64,000 bases of DNA. Source: Janibacter sp. Soil728 (lineage in GTDB: Bacteria; Actinomycetota; Actinomycetes; Actinomycetales; Dermatophilaceae). The stretch's first letter is position 1. Every line of letters begins with the position of its first letter. Of this stretch, positions 27,635 to 35,542 are shown one piece after another. The stretch is taken from the NCBI RefSeq assembly GCF_001428305.1, contig NZ_LMRZ01000001.1, forward strand, positions 310,289-374,288, in the 5' to 3' direction. A program made the translations under genes and the position numbers. The notes under the pieces are model-generated. The model did not search any database and was not told the origin of the DNA. It saw only the letters and a list, made by a program, of their open reading frames with translations.

Positions 27635-28390
27635 TCACGAGGTGCGGACCTTGACGGGGTTCGGCCAGATGGGCTCGCAGCCCGAGGTGACCGCCCAGGC
27701 GCGCGAGGGACCGTCAGGGAGGCTCTCCGCGATGAGCAGGAGCCCGTCCTTGCCGTCGAAGCGCGCCACGTCGATCACGACGGCCTGCATCTGCGGCTGG
27801 CCCAGTCGGGCGAGGCAGTCGGTCGCGCCAGCCGCCGTCGTCATCGTGCCGAGGGCCTTGTCATCCGTGTTGTCCGGGAATTCAGTGGGGTTGTCGAGCA
27901 GCTTGGCGGCACCGTCCGCGAGGGTAGCCTTGCTGTAGTCGGCTCCGCTGGCCGTGATGACGAAGGCCGGTACCTCACTGTCCGCAGACGGCGTGGCGTC
28001 TGCGGGGGCGCCCCTGTCAGCCGTGGGCTGCGCGCTGCTGCCGCTCTGGGCGGCCGCGTCGGAGGACGCCTCCTGACCCCCGCCGTTCTTGAGCATCAGA
28101 CCACCGACGCCCAGGGCGATCACGGTGGCTGCGGCCGCGCCGAGGATCCAGGGAGCGACCGGGCGACGACGGCGAAGGGGGGTGGGCCCGGGCTCGTCCA
28201 TGGCCCCCCAGAAGCCGGATTCGCCGTCGGCGTCACCGGCGGCCGCGTCACCGGCGTCACCGGCGCGTGCTGCTTGCTCGTCCGCGAGGCTGGCGCGGAT
28301 ACGGTCGTTGAGGTCGGCGGGCATGGGTCCGCTCTCCTTGAGGCTCGCGAGTAGATGACGCATGCCGGTGGGGTCCTGGTTGTCAGTCAT
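27635..28390 (-). CDS. Putative anti-sigma factor for SigM (single-pass membrane protein)
   Basis: The 251-residue protein directly follows sigM, overlapping it by 8 bp. It has a cytoplasmic N-terminal helix region (DPTGMRHLLASLKESGPMPADLNDRIRASLADEQ), an Ala/Gly/Asp-rich stretch, one membrane segment (about residues 78-98, PWILGAAAATVIALGVGGLML) and a secreted domain of about 145 residues with two Cys. No zinc-binding HxxxCxxC motif is present in the cytoplasmic part. Position and topology match RsmA-type regulators of mycobacterial SigM; the identity is inferred from context. ATG at 28390 has GGGAGG upstream. Confidence 0.72.
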   Translation of the reverse strand: MTDNQDPTGMRHLLASLKESGPMPADLNDRIRASLADEQAARAGDAGDAAAGDADGESGFWGAMDEPGPTPLRRRRPVAPWILGAAAATVIALGVGGLMLKNGGGQEASSDAAAQSGSSAQPTADRGAPADATPSADSEVPAFVITASGADYSKATLADGAAKLLDNPTEFPDNTDDKALGTMTTAAGATDCLARLGQPQMQAVVIDVARFDGKDGLLLIAESLPDGPSRAWAVTSGCEPIWPNPVKVRTS

Positions 28391-29012
28391 GGCCACCTCC
28401 CTGGGGGTTCGTCCGGCCTGATGTGTCTGACGAGTCGGAGGGCCTGGAGGTTCCCTCGGCGCCGAACCCGGCGTCGCGCAGAGCGCGTCCGATCGCCTCG
28501 CGCCCCCGTGAGCAGCGGGACTTCACGGTGCCAGGAGCGACCTGAAGGATCTCGGCCGCCTCAGCGACCGGGACGGCGTGCATGTCGACCAGGACGAGGG
28601 CCAGACGCTGGGCCTCGGGGAGGCCGTGCAGCGCCTCGTGGACCGCCAGGCGGGTGTCGACCCGGCCGGTGGCGTCGGGCGTGGCAGGGGCGAGTCGGAT
28701 GACATCGTCGGAGAGCTCGCTCGTGGGGCGCGCCCGACGCGTCAGGTCGATGCAGGCGTTGACGACGATCCGGTGCAGCCAGGTCGTCACCGCGGCGTCT
28801 CCCCGGTAGGTGTCGGCGCGACGGAAGGCGGAGATGAAGGCGTCCTGGACGGCCTCGGCCGCCAGCTCGCGGTCGCCACAGACTCCGACGGCCACGGCCC
28901 ACATGCGGTCGCGATGGCGTCGGTAGAGCTCACCGAAGGCCTCTGGGTCTCCGCCGGCGTGTCGGCGCATCAGGGCCCGGTCATCGTCCTCGGCGAGGGA
29001 GGGGATCGTCAC
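28383..29012 (-). CDS. sigM: ECF RNA polymerase sigma factor, SigM type
   Basis: A 209-residue extracytoplasmic-function sigma factor. Region 2 (DPEAFGELYRRHRDRMWAVAVGVCGDRELAAEAVQDAFISAFRRADTYRG) and region 4 (LPEAQRLALVLVDMHAVPVAEAAEILQVAPGTVKSRCSRGREAI) are clear; a low-complexity tail follows. It starts at a GTG 8 bp after the pseudokinase stop and overlaps the anti-sigma gene. Order and neighbours (murJ module upstream, trxB and trxA downstream) are those of SigM in Mycobacterium, where it responds to late-growth and envelope conditions. Confidence 0.88.
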   Translation of the reverse strand: MTIPSLAEDDDRALMRRHAGGDPEAFGELYRRHRDRMWAVAVGVCGDRELAAEAVQDAFISAFRRADTYRGDAAVTTWLHRIVVNACIDLTRRARPTSELSDDVIRLAPATPDATGRVDTRLAVHEALHGLPEAQRLALVLVDMHAVPVAEAAEILQVAPGTVKSRCSRGREAIGRALRDAGFGAEGTSRPSDSSDTSGRTNPQGGGHD

Positions 29013-29020
29013 GACAGCTC

Positions 29021-31003
29021 TCAGCGGACGGCGATCTCGCCGAGCACAGCCCGGTAGCGTCCGTCGTCGCTGGGCGCCAGGGAGGTGAACCAGACCGTCA
29101 CGAACTGTCCGGTGACCTCGGAGGAGGGTGTCAGGACGACCGTGCCGGTCCGACCCTCGGTCTTGCCGACCTCGGTGCCGGAGTTGGTCGCCTGGTCGCC
29201 CGCGTAGACGGTCGCCCGGGACGTGGTGGGCAGGTCGAGCGTGACCGAGCTGATCTTCTGGGTCTGCCCGAGGTCGACGGTGATGCCGACCCCCTGCTTG
29301 ACGCCCCCGAAGCTCTCGCTGTTGTAGCCCTCGGTCGTCCAGATGGTCGACGGGTCACCGTCGTAGACGCGCGGCACCTCGGCGTTGTGCTCGGCACCGT
29401 CGCCGGGCGGCGGGTCGAAGCCGGCGGCGTTGATGATGCCCAGCGGCTCACCCGTACCGTTGCCGCCAGCGTCCGAGCTCGGCTCGCTCGTCTGCACCGC
29501 GGTCGTCTCGTCGCCGCCGAGGATCTTGCCGAGGTCGGTGCTGGACCCGATGCGAGAGGTGCCGAAGACGCCGAGGAGGCAGGCCAGGACGACGAAGCCC
29601 GCCATGATCATCATCACGAGGTTGGCCTGACCGCGGCTCGGTGGTGCACCGGCCTCTGCCGGCAGGAGCGGGGCGGGGGACTCGATCTCGGCGGTGGCGG
29701 GTGCGGAGCCGAGTGAGGTGCGGGTGCGCTGGTCGGCACGGATGGCCTCGCGTCGGGCCCGGACGTCGTGGATGGCCTCCTTGGACCGGCCCCCGGCGGT
29801 GCGGGCGGCCTTGCCGAGGCGATCGCCGATGACCTTGCCACCGGTTCCGACGGCACCGGCTGCTGCTGCTGCGGCGGCTGCCGCTGCACTCGCTCCGACC
29901 TTGCGGTCGTGGTGGTCGTCGTCAGCGATGTCCCGTTCCTCGTCGGCCCCCTCGGTGGGGTCCTGCGAGGCAGCGGCGGGGGATGTCTGCGAGGAGGTCG
30001 CGCGGCCGCCCGGCGTGATGACGACCGTGTGTCGTCCGTCATCGTCGAGCGTGACCGGCCGGGTGACCTGGTCCGCATCCTCATCGGTGTCGGTGTCGGT
30101 ACCGGTGTCGGTCCCGGTGGCTGCCACCGTCGTGGCGGCGCCGGCAGCGCTGACGGAGAAGACCTCGGTGGGTGCCTCGTCCGCGCTCGTCGGGCTGGTG
30201 CGCACGGCACCCGCGAGCGGGATGCGCGACCACGGTGCTATCTGCGCGGCGTAGTCGCCGGGTGAGTCCGGCCCGGTGCCCTCGGTGAGGGTCTCCCGGC
30301 AGATCGTGTCGAGGTCGCCCGGGACCGCGACGGCCACGTGCGAAGGGGGCGTGGCTCGCCCGTGGGTGCGGGGCGCCGCGGGCAAGGTCGTGGTGGTCTC
30401 CAGGGGCCAGGTCGCGGTGAGACCGGCGTAGGCGAGGGCCACGATGCTCAGGGCGTCGTCGCGGTCGGCCTCGGCCCCCTCGGTCTCGATGCCGGCGAGG
30501 GCGGCGGTCGTGGCGAGGCCGCGGACCTTGACCCGGCCGTCGCTCGTCAGCTGCACGATCTCGGGTGTGAGGGCGAGGTGGTGGAGTCCTCGGGCGCGGG
30601 CTGCCTCGACGCCGGTGGCGACCTCACCGGTGATGCGGCGGACCTCCTCGGCGGGCAGGCCGTCGGTGCCGATGGCCGCGGCGTAGGTGCGGGCCCCGTC
30701 GAGGGCGTCCTCGGCGATCCAGGCGAGGTCTCCCTCGCCACCGACGTCGAGGATGCGCACGAGCTGGGCCGCCTCGACCCCGGCTGCCCGTCGGGCTGCG
30801 TCGAGCGCGGCGGCCGTGGTGTCGGCGTCAGCGGGCATGACGAGCAGGGTCACGTCGCGATCGAGCGTCGTGTCCCTGGCCGCCCAACGTTCGCCGCCCG
30901 GGATCTCTTCGATCCGGGATTCGACCGTGTAGCGACCGAGCTCGGTCCCCGGGTTTACCCCGTGCACGCTGTCCCTCTCGTCGGTGGATGTCTGCCGCGC
31001 CAT
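29021..31003 (-). CDS. MurJ-associated pseudokinase with extracytoplasmic discoidin-like domain
   Basis: The 660-residue protein has a kinase-like N-terminal domain (about 20-275) that lacks every catalytic signature. There is no glycine loop; the VAVK position reads TLLVMP; the HRD loop reads HHLALTPEIV; and DFG reads RGL. A long acidic/Thr-rich linker, a poly-Ala stretch, one membrane segment (about 462-484) and a C-terminal domain with a coagulation-factor F5/8-type pattern (YDGDPSTIWTTEGYNS, GVGITVDLGQ, VTLDLP) follow. In Mycobacterium this region is fused to MurJ and its phosphorylated form binds the FHA protein FhaA. Here it is a separate gene 47 bp after murJ, in a different frame. ATG at 31003 is preferred. 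Confidence 0.8.
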   Translation of the reverse strand: MARQTSTDERDSVHGVNPGTELGRYTVESRIEEIPGGERWAARDTTLDRDVTLLVMPADADTTAAALDAARRAAGVEAAQLVRILDVGGEGDLAWIAEDALDGARTYAAAIGTDGLPAEEVRRITGEVATGVEAARARGLHHLALTPEIVQLTSDGRVKVRGLATTAALAGIETEGAEADRDDALSIVALAYAGLTATWPLETTTTLPAAPRTHGRATPPSHVAVAVPGDLDTICRETLTEGTGPDSPGDYAAQIAPWSRIPLAGAVRTSPTSADEAPTEVFSVSAAGAATTVAATGTDTGTDTDTDEDADQVTRPVTLDDDGRHTVVITPGGRATSSQTSPAAASQDPTEGADEERDIADDDHHDRKVGASAAAAAAAAAAGAVGTGGKVIGDRLGKAARTAGGRSKEAIHDVRARREAIRADQRTRTSLGSAPATAEIESPAPLLPAEAGAPPSRGQANLVMMIMAGFVVLACLLGVFGTSRIGSSTDLGKILGGDETTAVQTSEPSSDAGGNGTGEPLGIINAAGFDPPPGDGAEHNAEVPRVYDGDPSTIWTTEGYNSESFGGVKQGVGITVDLGQTQKISSVTLDLPTTSRATVYAGDQATNSGTEVGKTEGRTGTVVLTPSSEVTGQFVTVWFTSLAPSDDGRYRAVLGEIAVR

Positions 31004-31050
31004 CCTAGGTCCCCCAGCCGGTGGAGGCCGGGAGCCGGGCGCGGGGCGCG

Positions 31051-32727
31051 TCAGCCCCTCCTGAGGCGGCGGGTGAAGGGCTCGAGCGTCTCGGTGACCT
31101 CGGTGACCCGCAGCCGCGCGGCGATCGCGATGCTCAGGACGAGCACGACGAGGCCGACGACGGTGGTGAGGACCACGGAGCCGATCCACGTGCTGCCGTC
31201 GACGACCTGGCCCAGGCCGCGCAGGACGAGCCACCCGATGGCGGTCCCGACGAGGGTGGCCAGACCGAGCCGGACGAAGGTGCGCACGACCCGGGTGAGC
31301 CCGAGGCGGCCGAGGCGGCGGCGCAGCAGCCACAGTCCGAGGACGGCAGCGACCACGTTGGACACGGTCTGGCCCAGACCTACCCAGGTCGCGGCGTGTG
31401 CTGGGGGCCCGACGCTGCCGATGATGGTGAAGGTCACCGCGACGGCCGTCACGAGCAGCTGGAGGAAGAAGGGGGTGCGACCGTCCTCGTAGGCGTAGTA
31501 GGCCCGCTGGACGAGGAAGAACCAGCCGTAGGGCACGAGGCCGAGCATCATCGCGACGAGGACCCCGACGGAGGCGTCGACCTGTACGCGCGGGATGCCG
31601 GGCAGGACGGCCGCGAGCAGGTAGGGCGCGACGAGCAGGATGGCCGCGGTGCCCGGCAGGAGGAGGACACCGGGCATCGTCAACCCGCGGCGCAGGTCGG
31701 CGGTCACGGCTGGCGTGTCGCCGTCGTGGGCGGCGTGGGAGATCCGGGTGAAGAGGGCCGTCACGAGCGAGACCGTGATGATGCCGTGCGGCAGCATGAA
31801 GAGGAGGAAGGCGTTGGCGTAGGCGGTCAGCCCGGCGCCCTCGACGCCCTGCGCCTCCGCGGCGTGCAGCGCCCCGGTGAGGACCCGGGAGTTGACGAGG
31901 TAGGCCAGCTGCCCGACGGCCACCGCGCCGAAGGCCCACATCGCCATCCGTGAGGCACCCCGCAGGCCGCTGCCACGCAGCCCCCAGACGGGGCGGAAGC
32001 GCAGCCCGATCCCGCGCAGCGCGGGGATGAGCGCGAAGGCCTGCAAGGCGATGGACAGGGTCGCCGAGCCTCCGAGCACGGCGATCATCGTCGGGTCCCA
32101 CGTGGAGACGGACCCCTGCAGCGGGCGGTCGGAGAAGACGAACCACAGCAGGCCACCGATGGCCACGACATTGGCCAGGGCCGGGGCCCACATGAAGGCG
32201 CCGAAGCGGTGGTGCGCGGTGAGGACCTGCCCCAGGAGGGTGTAGAGCCCGTAGAAGAAGACCTGCGGCAGGCACAGCACCGCGAAGGCCGTCGCGAGGG
32301 TGCGCGCCTCGGGCGGCCAGCTGCTCGAGACGACGAGCGAGATGAGCAGGGGGGCGGCCAGGGTCAGCAGCAGCGTGATGACGGCCAGCGCGGTCACCGA
32401 CAGCGTGAGCAGGCGGTTGATGTAGGTCTGCCCGCCGTCGTGGTCGCGCATGGCCCGTGTGATCTGCGGGACGATCACCGCGTTGAGCACGCCACCGGCG
32501 ATGAGCAGGTGGAAGATGTTGGGCAGGGTGTTGGCGGCGTTCCACGCGTCGGCGGCGATGATCGTCAGACCGACCACGTAGGCCGTCAGGCTGTTGCGGG
32601 CGAAGCCCAGCACCCGGGAGAAGAGCGTCCCCGCCGCCATGATCGCGCTCGAGCGCCCGATGCCGGGGCTGGATCGATCGCCGGTGCTGTCGCCCAGGAC
32701 CTCATCGGGGGTGGCGGCCTCGCTCAT
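31051..32727 (-). CDS. murJ: Lipid II flippase MurJ (MviN)
   Basis: A 558-residue MOP-superfamily protein with about 14 membrane segments, recognised from RNSLTAYVVGLTIIAADAWNAANTLPNIFHLLIAGGVLNAVIVPQI at the N-terminus. It moves the peptidoglycan precursor lipid II across the membrane. The ATG at 32727 overlaps the stop of the DUF6049 gene by 4 bp. The protein ends shortly after its last membrane segment (RRLRRG), without the pseudokinase that follows in mycobacterial MviN. Confidence 0.92.
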   Translation of the reverse strand: MSEAATPDEVLGDSTGDRSSPGIGRSSAIMAAGTLFSRVLGFARNSLTAYVVGLTIIAADAWNAANTLPNIFHLLIAGGVLNAVIVPQITRAMRDHDGGQTYINRLLTLSVTALAVITLLLTLAAPLLISLVVSSSWPPEARTLATAFAVLCLPQVFFYGLYTLLGQVLTAHHRFGAFMWAPALANVVAIGGLLWFVFSDRPLQGSVSTWDPTMIAVLGGSATLSIALQAFALIPALRGIGLRFRPVWGLRGSGLRGASRMAMWAFGAVAVGQLAYLVNSRVLTGALHAAEAQGVEGAGLTAYANAFLLFMLPHGIITVSLVTALFTRISHAAHDGDTPAVTADLRRGLTMPGVLLLPGTAAILLVAPYLLAAVLPGIPRVQVDASVGVLVAMMLGLVPYGWFFLVQRAYYAYEDGRTPFFLQLLVTAVAVTFTIIGSVGPPAHAATWVGLGQTVSNVVAAVLGLWLLRRRLGRLGLTRVVRTFVRLGLATLVGTAIGWLVLRGLGQVVDGSTWIGSVVLTTVVGLVVLVLSIAIAARLRVTEVTETLEPFTRRLRRG

Positions 32728-34790
32728 GCCTCGTGGTCCTCGGGGTGGTCGGTCGTGGAGGTCGCCTCCGGTGCGCGACGACCGCCCCGCACGGTACGCC
32801 ACGTCCCGGCAGCGAGCAGGAGCAGCGCCGCGCCGCCGATGATGCGGTAGATCCAGTCGCCCGTCGGGCGCACCTTGACGTGCAGGGTGGCCGGGGCGGC
32901 GACCTGCTCCCCGTCGGGGGTCGTGACGCTCACGTTGACCGGCACCTGCCCGGCGGCCAGGGCGGTCGCGTTCACCGTCACGGTGTGCCGGCCGTCCGGT
33001 CCGATCGTCACGGGGCCCGGGTCACCGTCGATGCGCAGCGAGGGGCTGTCCGGGACGAGGCGCACCACGAGGTTGGACAGCTTGACGTCGGTCCGGTTGA
33101 CGATGGTGATCTGCAGCCGCCCTGTGTCGGCGAAGAAGTTGACGTCCCCGGAGGACACCTGGAGGTCATCCTTCGCCAGGGTGACCTCGTTGGTGAGCTG
33201 CTTGTCGAGGATGCTGTAGGCAGGGAGGTCGGATCGCCACCGCGTGGACGTCAGCTGGCGGATGCTCAGCGTCATCTCACGCCGCCAGGTGGGACCGTCG
33301 GCGCGCACCGAGGCGAAGGTGAACATCGCCTCGGTGTCATGGATGAGCTTCTCCGCGCGCTGACTGGTGAGGACCGCGGGCGCGACGGGATCCCCCTTCG
33401 TCGCTGCCTGGATCTGCGCCCGGGTCCGTGGGGTGCGCTCCGGCGCGGCCTCCGCGGCATCGTCGAGGACGGTGGCCAGGTCGCCCTCGGCGAGCCAGGG
33501 GATGGCGCCGGTGGAGCTGCGCAGCCGTTCCCACGCCTGCGGGTCCGGCGTCGCGCTCCGGTCGGGGACGACGACGAGCGTGCGGGCCGTGCCGGCGCGC
33601 TCGCGCAGCACGGAGGCGGTCTCGGCGACGAGCTGCTGACGGGCCAGGATCACCTCATCGGCCGATTCCAGCCCGGCGACGAGCGTGGAGAGCGGGCCGT
33701 CCCGCACGACCAGCGGCGTGCCGCTCGCGGTGCGGGTGGCGCCGGTGGGGGTGAAGCTGCCCGGCGTCAGGCTCGAGTCGGGCACGAGGAGCGTCGAGCT
33801 CCCACCGGGGCGCAGCGCGTCCAGGGCGCTGGCGCGCTCCCGGGTGGCGAGCCCGTCGGCCGGCCAGAGGACGTCGCTGCGGGCGCCGAGCTCCTCGGCG
33901 GCAGCGGCCCCCTCCTTGACCCGGCCGCGCACCAGCCTGCGGGCGTGGGCGGACCCGGCTCCGGCTGCGACATCAGCATCGGCGTCGGGCAGGACGAGGG
34001 TCTGGCGCCCGACGACCTGCTCCCGCAGCGCGCTCGCCCGCGCAGAGCGCACCGTGCGCTCGGCCGTGCCGATCGCGCTGTCGGGGGACTCCTTCGGCAC
34101 GTCGAGCAGCGAGGGGTCGACGAGCCAGGCCTCGTCCTCGGCCGGGGGAGTCGCGGTCAGCGCGGCCAGGCGGGAGTCGTCGCCGACTGCCGCCTCCCAG
34201 GCCGTGTCCCGCTCGGACCCATTGCGCTCGAAGAGCCGCCGGTCGGCAGGCAGGAGGAGCGGGATGCCCCAGAGCAGGCGAAGGGGGACGTACTCCTTGC
34301 GGCGGTGCACGCCGATGAAGGTGTGCACCGCGGTCCCGGTGGTCTGGATGCTCACCCAGGCCGCCCCCGCGGACTCGCCCGGGATCAGGTCAGCGGCAGC
34401 CACCTGCAGGGAGAAGGGGGCCGACTCCCCCGCCGGTACGTCGTCGAGGGTCGTGCGGTCCAGTGCCGTACCGGGGACCGGGGTGCTCTCACGGGTCCAC
34501 GAGGCGATGTCGGAGCGTCGGGGTCCGGCGTCCTGGGGGACGAGCGCGACCTTGGGCCGGGTGAGGGTGCTCGTGCCGGGATTGGTCAGGGTGCCCCGCA
34601 CCGTCGCCTTCTCGTCCTCGTCGACCACGGTCGAGATCGACGTGATGGTCAGCTCGGCGGTACCCGCGTCCGCGGTGACGGGCGCCGGGTCAGCGGCAGA
34701 GGGAGGTGCAGCGACGGGGAGCAGGACGAGCAGCGCGAGCAGCACGCTCGCGGTGACCGCGCTCAGGCGTCGCCGGCGAGCCGCTGCCAC
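32724..34790 (-). CDS. DUF6049 family secreted/membrane-anchored protein
   Basis: The 688-residue protein has an N-terminal signal (about 1-34), a long exported region and a single C-terminal membrane segment (about 646-665, RIIGGAALLLLAAGTW) with a short basic tail. The exported part begins and ends with beta-sandwich-like segments (TLTNPGTSTLTRPKVALVP; LSNLVVRLVPDSPSLRIDGDPGPVTIGPDGRHTVTVNATA). It corresponds in position to Rv3909 of M. tuberculosis, next to MviN; the function is not known. GTG at 34790 overlaps the NUDIX gene by 28 bp. Confidence 0.75.
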   Translation of the reverse strand: MAAARRRRLSAVTASVLLALLVLLPVAAPPSAADPAPVTADAGTAELTITSISTVVDEDEKATVRGTLTNPGTSTLTRPKVALVPQDAGPRRSDIASWTRESTPVPGTALDRTTLDDVPAGESAPFSLQVAAADLIPGESAGAAWVSIQTTGTAVHTFIGVHRRKEYVPLRLLWGIPLLLPADRRLFERNGSERDTAWEAAVGDDSRLAALTATPPAEDEAWLVDPSLLDVPKESPDSAIGTAERTVRSARASALREQVVGRQTLVLPDADADVAAGAGSAHARRLVRGRVKEGAAAAEELGARSDVLWPADGLATRERASALDALRPGGSSTLLVPDSSLTPGSFTPTGATRTASGTPLVVRDGPLSTLVAGLESADEVILARQQLVAETASVLRERAGTARTLVVVPDRSATPDPQAWERLRSSTGAIPWLAEGDLATVLDDAAEAAPERTPRTRAQIQAATKGDPVAPAVLTSQRAEKLIHDTEAMFTFASVRADGPTWRREMTLSIRQLTSTRWRSDLPAYSILDKQLTNEVTLAKDDLQVSSGDVNFFADTGRLQITIVNRTDVKLSNLVVRLVPDSPSLRIDGDPGPVTIGPDGRHTVTVNATALAAGQVPVNVSVTTPDGEQVAAPATLHVKVRPTGDWIYRIIGGAALLLLAAGTWRTVRGGRRAPEATSTTDHPEDHEA

Positions 34791-35245
34791 GCCTCCCTCG
34801 CGATACGCCGCTCGTTGGGGAAGGTCAGGTGCCGCGGCGCGTCCCGCAGGGACAGCCAGGCGACGTCGACCGCCTCGTGGTCGGGGTCGTTGTCGATCGT
34901 CAGGTACCCACCGATCGCCTCGAGCAGGTAGTGGTGGACGAACTTGTGGATCCTCCGGTCGGGCGTGGCGAACCAGTAGTCGATGGTGCCGAGCTCGACG
35001 AGGACCCTGGCCTCGATGCCGGTCTCCTCGGCCACCTCACGGGCGGCCGTCTCGACGAGGGTCTCCTCGCCCTCGATGTGACCCTTGGGCAGGCACCACT
35101 CGAGCCGTCCCGCGCGGTTGCGGCGGGCGATGACGGCGATCCGGGCCTCCCCTTCGTGCACGTCGACGACGACCCCACCCGCGCTGCGCTCCTCGACCGC
35201 AGGCAGGCGGCGCTGCGGTCCGGAGGTGGGAGCGGGGTGACTCAT
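34763..35245 (-). CDS. NUDIX hydrolase (MutT-like)
   Basis: A 160-residue protein with a complete Nudix box GHIEGEETLVETAAREVAEETGI. Such enzymes hydrolyse nucleoside diphosphate-linked substrates; which one is not predictable here. It starts at ATG 35245 and is the first gene of the leftward operon NUDIX-DUF6049-murJ-pseudokinase-sigM-anti-sigma. It is divergent from pcnA, a pairing also found near the mycobacterial origin. Confidence 0.9.
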   Translation of the reverse strand: MSHPAPTSGPQRRLPAVEERSAGGVVVDVHEGEARIAVIARRNRAGRLEWCLPKGHIEGEETLVETAAREVAEETGIEARVLVELGTIDYWFATPDRRIHKFVHHYLLEAIGGYLTIDNDPDHEAVDVAWLSLRDAPRHLTFPNERRIAREAWQRLAGDA

Positions 35246-35306
35246 GTGGTCACTGTAGCCATGGTGCCTGCGACCGTCCGGGGCCGATGTGCCCCACCGC
35301 AAGTGT

Positions 35307-35384
35307 GACCGCTCGTCTGCATTGCCCTATGGCAATGCAGACGAGCGGTCGTCCGTCCGTCTGCATTGCCATAGGGCAATGCAG
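35307..35384. repeat. Pair of nested inverted repeats between NUDIX and pcnA genes
   Basis: 35307-35350 is a perfect 20-bp-stem hairpin (arm GACCGCTCGTCTGCATTGCC, loop CTAT). 35361-35384 is a second hairpin with a 10-bp stem (CTGCATTGCC, loop ATAG). The 24-bp core of the first is the exact reverse complement of the second, so the two can also pair with each other. Both lie between divergent starts, where a terminator is not expected. Role unknown: a regulatory site or a small repeated element. The rest of the 296-bp intergenic stretch (35246-35541) holds no recognisable gene. Confidence 0.8.
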
Positions 35385-35527
35385 GTCACCAGGGCGGAAG
35401 GCACCCTTCCTCGGGGCGGGCCCCGGCGGGACGGTGCACGACGTCACCTGCCAGGAGGTTGGACCCCGGGGACGAAGGGGGTGCGTGCGCTGCCTGCCGA
35501 TGCACGGGCGCTGCGACGAGCACCGCG

Positions 35528-35542
35528 TAACCTTGGGCCCCA
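35528..35542 (+). promoter_or_regulatory. Candidate leaderless start of pcnA
   Basis: TAACCT at 35528-35533 fits a -10 element, with transcription expected to begin at about 35540-35542, on the pcnA ATG itself. No ribosome site precedes the ATG, which supports a leaderless mRNA, common in actinobacteria. No convincing -35 was seen. Confidence 0.4.

Noticed and set aside
29021-32545. A single 1,174-residue pseudokinase reading back through murJ
   Set aside because: The upstream 514 residues are an out-of-frame shadow of murJ. The true domain begins at the ATG at 31003.
35307-35384. CRISPR-like or attachment-site interpretation of the paired hairpins
   Set aside because: There are only two copies in opposite orientation, no spacer pattern, no cas or integrase gene and no duplicated tRNA end.
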